The position numbers and the translations under genes were made by a program. Positions 4,032 to 6,413 of a DNA stretch of 6,413 bases are shown here, piece after piece (position 1 is the first letter of the stretch; the number at the start of each line of letters is the position of its first letter). Below the pieces are notes generated by a model. It was not told where the DNA came from and made no database searches. It saw only the letters and a program-made list of their open reading frames with translations. The stretch comes from Planctomycetota bacterium (GTDB lineage: Bacteria; Planctomycetota; PUPC01; JABMSA01), in assembly GCA_013202185.1 (NCBI GenBank), contig JABMSA010000525.1:1-6413 (forward strand). Reading direction: 5' to 3'.

Positions 4032-4225
4032 GCCAAATCCCGGCTTTGGGCGTTGTCGGTGCACCATCCCAGCAGCGTGGGTCCGTCGAGTACCCGCACG
4101 GGAATATCAGACGACGCCTCGATCACCTTGACATCTGGCTTGCCCGCGTCGAGGTGATATTTCACGCGTGCGGTGCCCGCCAGGCCGTCGATGCTGCCGG
4201 CGTATTCGATTGTTTCTTCGAACAT
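4028..4225 (-). CDS. Hypothetical 65-aa protein downstream of the beta-helix gene
   Basis: I do not recognise this protein. It starts MFEETIEYAGSIDGLAG and reads as an acidic soluble sequence with alternating hydrophobic stretches (ARVKYHL, DVKVIEA, DIPVRVL), suggesting a small beta-rich fold; there is no signal peptide, membrane segment or metal motif. It is taken as real because AGGAAGG (4237-4231) lies five bases before the ATG, because it follows the beta-helix gene by 27 bases on the same strand as an operon partner would, and because its codon third positions are GC-rich like its neighbours. The stop codon falls within the -35 box of the next promoter. It could be a remnant of a longer gene. 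Confidence 0.6.
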   Translation of the reverse strand: MFEETIEYAGSIDGLAGTARVKYHLDAGKPDVKVIEASSDIPVRVLDGPTLLGWCTDNAQSRDLA

Positions 4226-4230
4226 GGAAG

Positions 4231-4237
4231 CCTTCCT
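4231..4237 (-). promoter_or_regulatory. Ribosome binding site of the 65-aa gene
   Basis: Minus-strand AGGAAGG, five bases before ATG 4225, in the 27-base gap after the beta-helix stop codon. It is the main evidence that the small frame is translated. Confidence 0.65.
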
Positions 4238-4252
4238 GTAAGCTGCAAAGCG

Positions 4253-6413
4253 TTACCGCTCCCGCAGCGATATCCTCTTCTTCACAATGCCCTCGAGCCT
4301 GGGCCCGGTGGGCTCGTGGATCGGCCAGGTTGCACGCAGCGGGCCCTTGTAGGGGCCGATCTTCTCGACGGGGATCGGCTTGAAGCCGAGCTTGAATGCC
4401 GGTGAGCCGGCCCGTAGGCGGTAGTCGTCCTTTGCGGGGTTGCGGAATCTCGGGTCGGCGATCAGCGAGTGGACATCGAAGCCGGATGCCTGCCACTGCT
4501 GCCAACCGACCACCCCGCCAGGCTCCTTGAGCGCATTGCGATCCACACGCACCGGCTTGCCGTAGTGCCACACGAGGTTGTTGTCGATTTCCGTAGTCTC
4601 GGGATGGAAGTCCTCCAGCTCCCACAGGATTGCAATTCCCTTGCCCGTGCGGGCCGCCCAGAAGCCGCGAAAGTTGTCGTCGCGGTAGACCATGATGTTC
4701 CGCACGATCCGGTTGCCCATCGGCAGGCGGGGGTCGACGTCGTAGACTTTCGAAAGATTGGGATAGCGTTTGCTGTAGGGCGGTTTGGTGTAGTTCATGG
4801 CCTCGAGACGCTCCTTCTGGAGGGTATACCACAGGGCGTATTCGTCCCAGCGGGCGTCGAGGTGCAGGCTCGGACATGCGTCGATAATGATGTTGTTTTC
4901 GATCACGTTGTCGCGCCCGCCGCCTACGTGAATGGCCGACATCGGCACGCGGTAGAAGATGTTGCCGAAGACGGTTGTGCCGCTGGCGCAGTCATCCAAG
5001 TACACGCCCCACGCGCCGTGCGGTGCATCGTAGCCCACCGTCCCCTTCGAGATATCCCAGTGCTGGCAACCATATCCGTAGATGTCGTGCCAGATGTTGT
5101 AGCGGACGACATTGCCCTGCATCGACCAGTCGCGGCCCATGTAAAACGCGCCCACGTCGGCGCCCTCGAGTGCCACGTGGTGCACCCGATTATACTCGAT
5201 GACGTGCTCGTTGCCGGCGAGCAGAATCGCGTTGTGAGGGGCGTGATGGATCGCGCAATGCCGGATGCGGTTGCCTACTCCCTGTATGTGTACGCCCGAC
5301 TGGTAGCACTTGATGATGCGTCCGTAATGATGAATGTGGCAGTTCTCGACGACGTTCCGGCCGGGCGTAAGCGTCTTGCGATCGCCGCCGTTGAGGATCA
5401 CCCCGCCGCGCCCGGTATCGTGGATGTCGCAGCCGATCACGCCGCTGCCGGTGCAGTCCTCGACGACCACGCCATAGCCGCCCGTGTTGCGGACAACGCA
5501 TCCGACGAGACGGCTGTTTTTGCAGCCTCGCAGCACGGCCGCCGCATCGCCGCAGCATTCGAGATTAAGCCCGCGCAGCGTCACATTCGAGGCGTTCTTG
5601 AGCGAGACGATCGTGTCCAGCCGAGACAGCACCACGTCGCCGTCAGCCATCTCTTCCGGCGGCCGGAAGTAGAGCTTTCCCTCCTTGATGTCAAGGTACC
5701 ATTCGCCCGGCGCATCGAGTTCCTCGAGCACATTCTGCACGTAGAACCGCCGGCCGGCCTCGAAGGGGTAGGCGGCCTTGCCCGCGAGTTGTATTTCCTT
5801 GCTCCTGGTATCGATTTTCTTGATTTTGACGATGCAGTCGCGCCAGTCGTATCTCGGGAAAACGTGCACCTCCGCCTCCTGCGGCTTGGCCCAGCGCGAG
5901 GGCCTGTCGCCAAGGTATCGGAACCGCGTTTGCGTGGGCCTTTTCCCGGGCACAGACTGGATATACGCCCACTTTCCGCCATGCATGTCGTCGGGGTCGC
6001 GGTTAGGCCAGCGCGCGAGATCCATGCGCTCACCCTTGAAGAAAAGCTGCAGCCGGGGTGCAGGCTTGTCGCCGGCAGCGTGCATGTTTTGTACAATCGC
6101 GCTCACATCAGCGACCATGATCTTGCGCTTGTGTCGTCTGAAACCGTCCACAACGTCGCCGCCATGTAGCGTCACGGCCTCTCCCCGGTACGCGCGATAG
6201 ACAATCGGCGCCTCTTTCGTCGCACTATCGCGCCGGTTCAGTGCAAAAGTCTCGCGTAGATGGTACGTTCCGTCGCGTATCCAGACAGTTATGCCGCCAT
6301 CTGGAAGCGCGCCTGTAGCAGTCATCGTGCGCACTGTGCGCCGCGCCCGCTCAAGCGTCGCGAACGGCCCGTCGCTCCCCGCCCTGTTCGGCCGCGCGGC
6401 CGTCCCCGACCAC
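4253..6413 (-). CDS. Right-handed parallel beta-helix protein, 5' end beyond the window (GH141-like architecture)
   Basis: The frame is open to the right edge: reading continues upstream of the GTG at 6334 through WSGTAARPNRAGSDGPFATL, which is family-like sequence, so the true start is outside and 719 residues are visible. Numbering from the first full codon: an N-terminal strand region with GGITVWIRDGTYHLRETF (about 39-56) and APIVYRAYRGEAVTLHGG (68-85); an inserted domain with LFFKGERMDLARWPN (about 123-137); then PbH1-type coils from about 271 to 506, rich in Asn/Gly/His turns (NCHIHHYGR, HHAPHNAILLAGNEHVIEYN, GAFYMGRDW, GGGRDNVIENN); and a C-terminal DPRFRNPAKDDYRLRAGSPA segment (653-672), the usual end of such proteins. 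Known relatives are secreted polysaccharide-acting enzymes; the layout resembles glycoside hydrolase family 141, but substrate and activity cannot be assigned. A signal peptide would lie off the edge. The 65-aa gene follows in the same direction. Confidence 0.88.
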   Translation of the reverse strand, partial: WSGTAARPNRAGSDGPFATLERARRTVRTMTATGALPDGGITVWIRDGTYHLRETFALNRRDSATKEAPIVYRAYRGEAVTLHGGDVVDGFRRHKRKIMVADVSAIVQNMHAAGDKPAPRLQLFFKGERMDLARWPNRDPDDMHGGKWAYIQSVPGKRPTQTRFRYLGDRPSRWAKPQEAEVHVFPRYDWRDCIVKIKKIDTRSKEIQLAGKAAYPFEAGRRFYVQNVLEELDAPGEWYLDIKEGKLYFRPPEEMADGDVVLSRLDTIVSLKNASNVTLRGLNLECCGDAAAVLRGCKNSRLVGCVVRNTGGYGVVVEDCTGSGVIGCDIHDTGRGGVILNGGDRKTLTPGRNVVENCHIHHYGRIIKCYQSGVHIQGVGNRIRHCAIHHAPHNAILLAGNEHVIEYNRVHHVALEGADVGAFYMGRDWSMQGNVVRYNIWHDIYGYGCQHWDISKGTVGYDAPHGAWGVYLDDCASGTTVFGNIFYRVPMSAIHVGGGRDNVIENNIIIDACPSLHLDARWDEYALWYTLQKERLEAMNYTKPPYSKRYPNLSKVYDVDPRLPMGNRIVRNIMVYRDDNFRGFWAARTGKGIAILWELEDFHPETTEIDNNLVWHYGKPVRVDRNALKEPGGVVGWQQWQASGFDVHSLIADPRFRNPAKDDYRLRAGSPAFKLGFKPIPVEKIGPYKGPLRATWPIHEPTGPRLEGIVKKRISLRER

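Noticed and set aside
3322..4131. Plus-strand frame of 269 codons across the tandem array
   Set aside because: The sequence is mostly translated repeat (GGCIAAARWVH-like), with 21- and 22-base units that break any periodic protein, and it runs antisense to the zinc-ribbon gene.
4107..4877. Minus-strand open frame of 256 codons overlapping the end of the beta-helix gene and the 65-aa gene
   Set aside because: It is another frame of the same strand, rich in Arg/Pro/Gly, and lacks motifs. The beta-helix frame and the 65-aa frame both have better support.
4469..6169. Open frame of 566 codons on the plus strand
   Set aside because: Antisense to the beta-helix gene, with repetitive Val/Asp/Ala composition of the kind produced by reading such genes backwards. 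The minus-strand frame has clear family motifs.

Overview
The window is GC-rich bacterial DNA. The mix of gene types suggests a metagenomic lineage of the Planctomycetota / Hydrogenedentota / Lentisphaerota kind: a TPR lipoprotein, a REP-associated tyrosine transposase with many hairpin repeats, an orphan DNA methyltransferase, a small zinc-ribbon protein and a large parallel beta-helix carbohydrate-active-type protein. This taxonomic reading is inference from gene content and style only; no marker gene is present.

Layout. Positions 1-893 hold a TPR lipoprotein gene (113-826, +) between two copies of a 47-base direct repeat whose hairpin arms differ only by a compensated base pair. Positions 848-1850 form a symmetrical cassette: two hairpin repeats in one orientation (B, C), a Y1/HUH transposase gene (956-1738, +), then two repeats in the opposite orientation (D, E). 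The start codon lies at the inner edge of C and the stop codon lies inside D. Positions 1739-2394 have no gene but are densely structured. They contain repeats D and E, then a 336-base element (2013-2348) with exact 16-base terminal inverted repeats and a 7/8 flanking direct repeat. That element holds two more hairpin repeats (F, H) around a near-perfect four-way-junction fold (2126-2238). A solitary beta-class DNA methyltransferase follows (2395-3258, +), and directly after its stop codon comes an array of 21-22-base tandem repeats (3269-3523).

The right half reads leftward on the minus strand. A large beta-helix gene enters from beyond the right edge (4253-6413, 5' end missing) and is followed 27 bases later by an unrecognised 65-aa gene (4028-4225), probably in one operon. 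A consensus sigma-70-type promoter overlaps the stop codon of that small gene and drives, through a leader of about 195 nt, an 81-aa double zinc-ribbon protein (3556-3801). That protein converges on the methyltransferase across the tandem array.

The most notable system is the REP-RAYT-like set. Seven copies of a hairpin repeat carry a GTAG-like foot and a stem that varies with the pairing kept. They surround a transposase that appears to be two fused Y1 domains, one retaining the catalytic tyrosine and the other the HUH motif. The chain may be a covalent pseudo-dimer with a single active site. The four-way-junction element may be a non-autonomous product of the same system, but this is inference.
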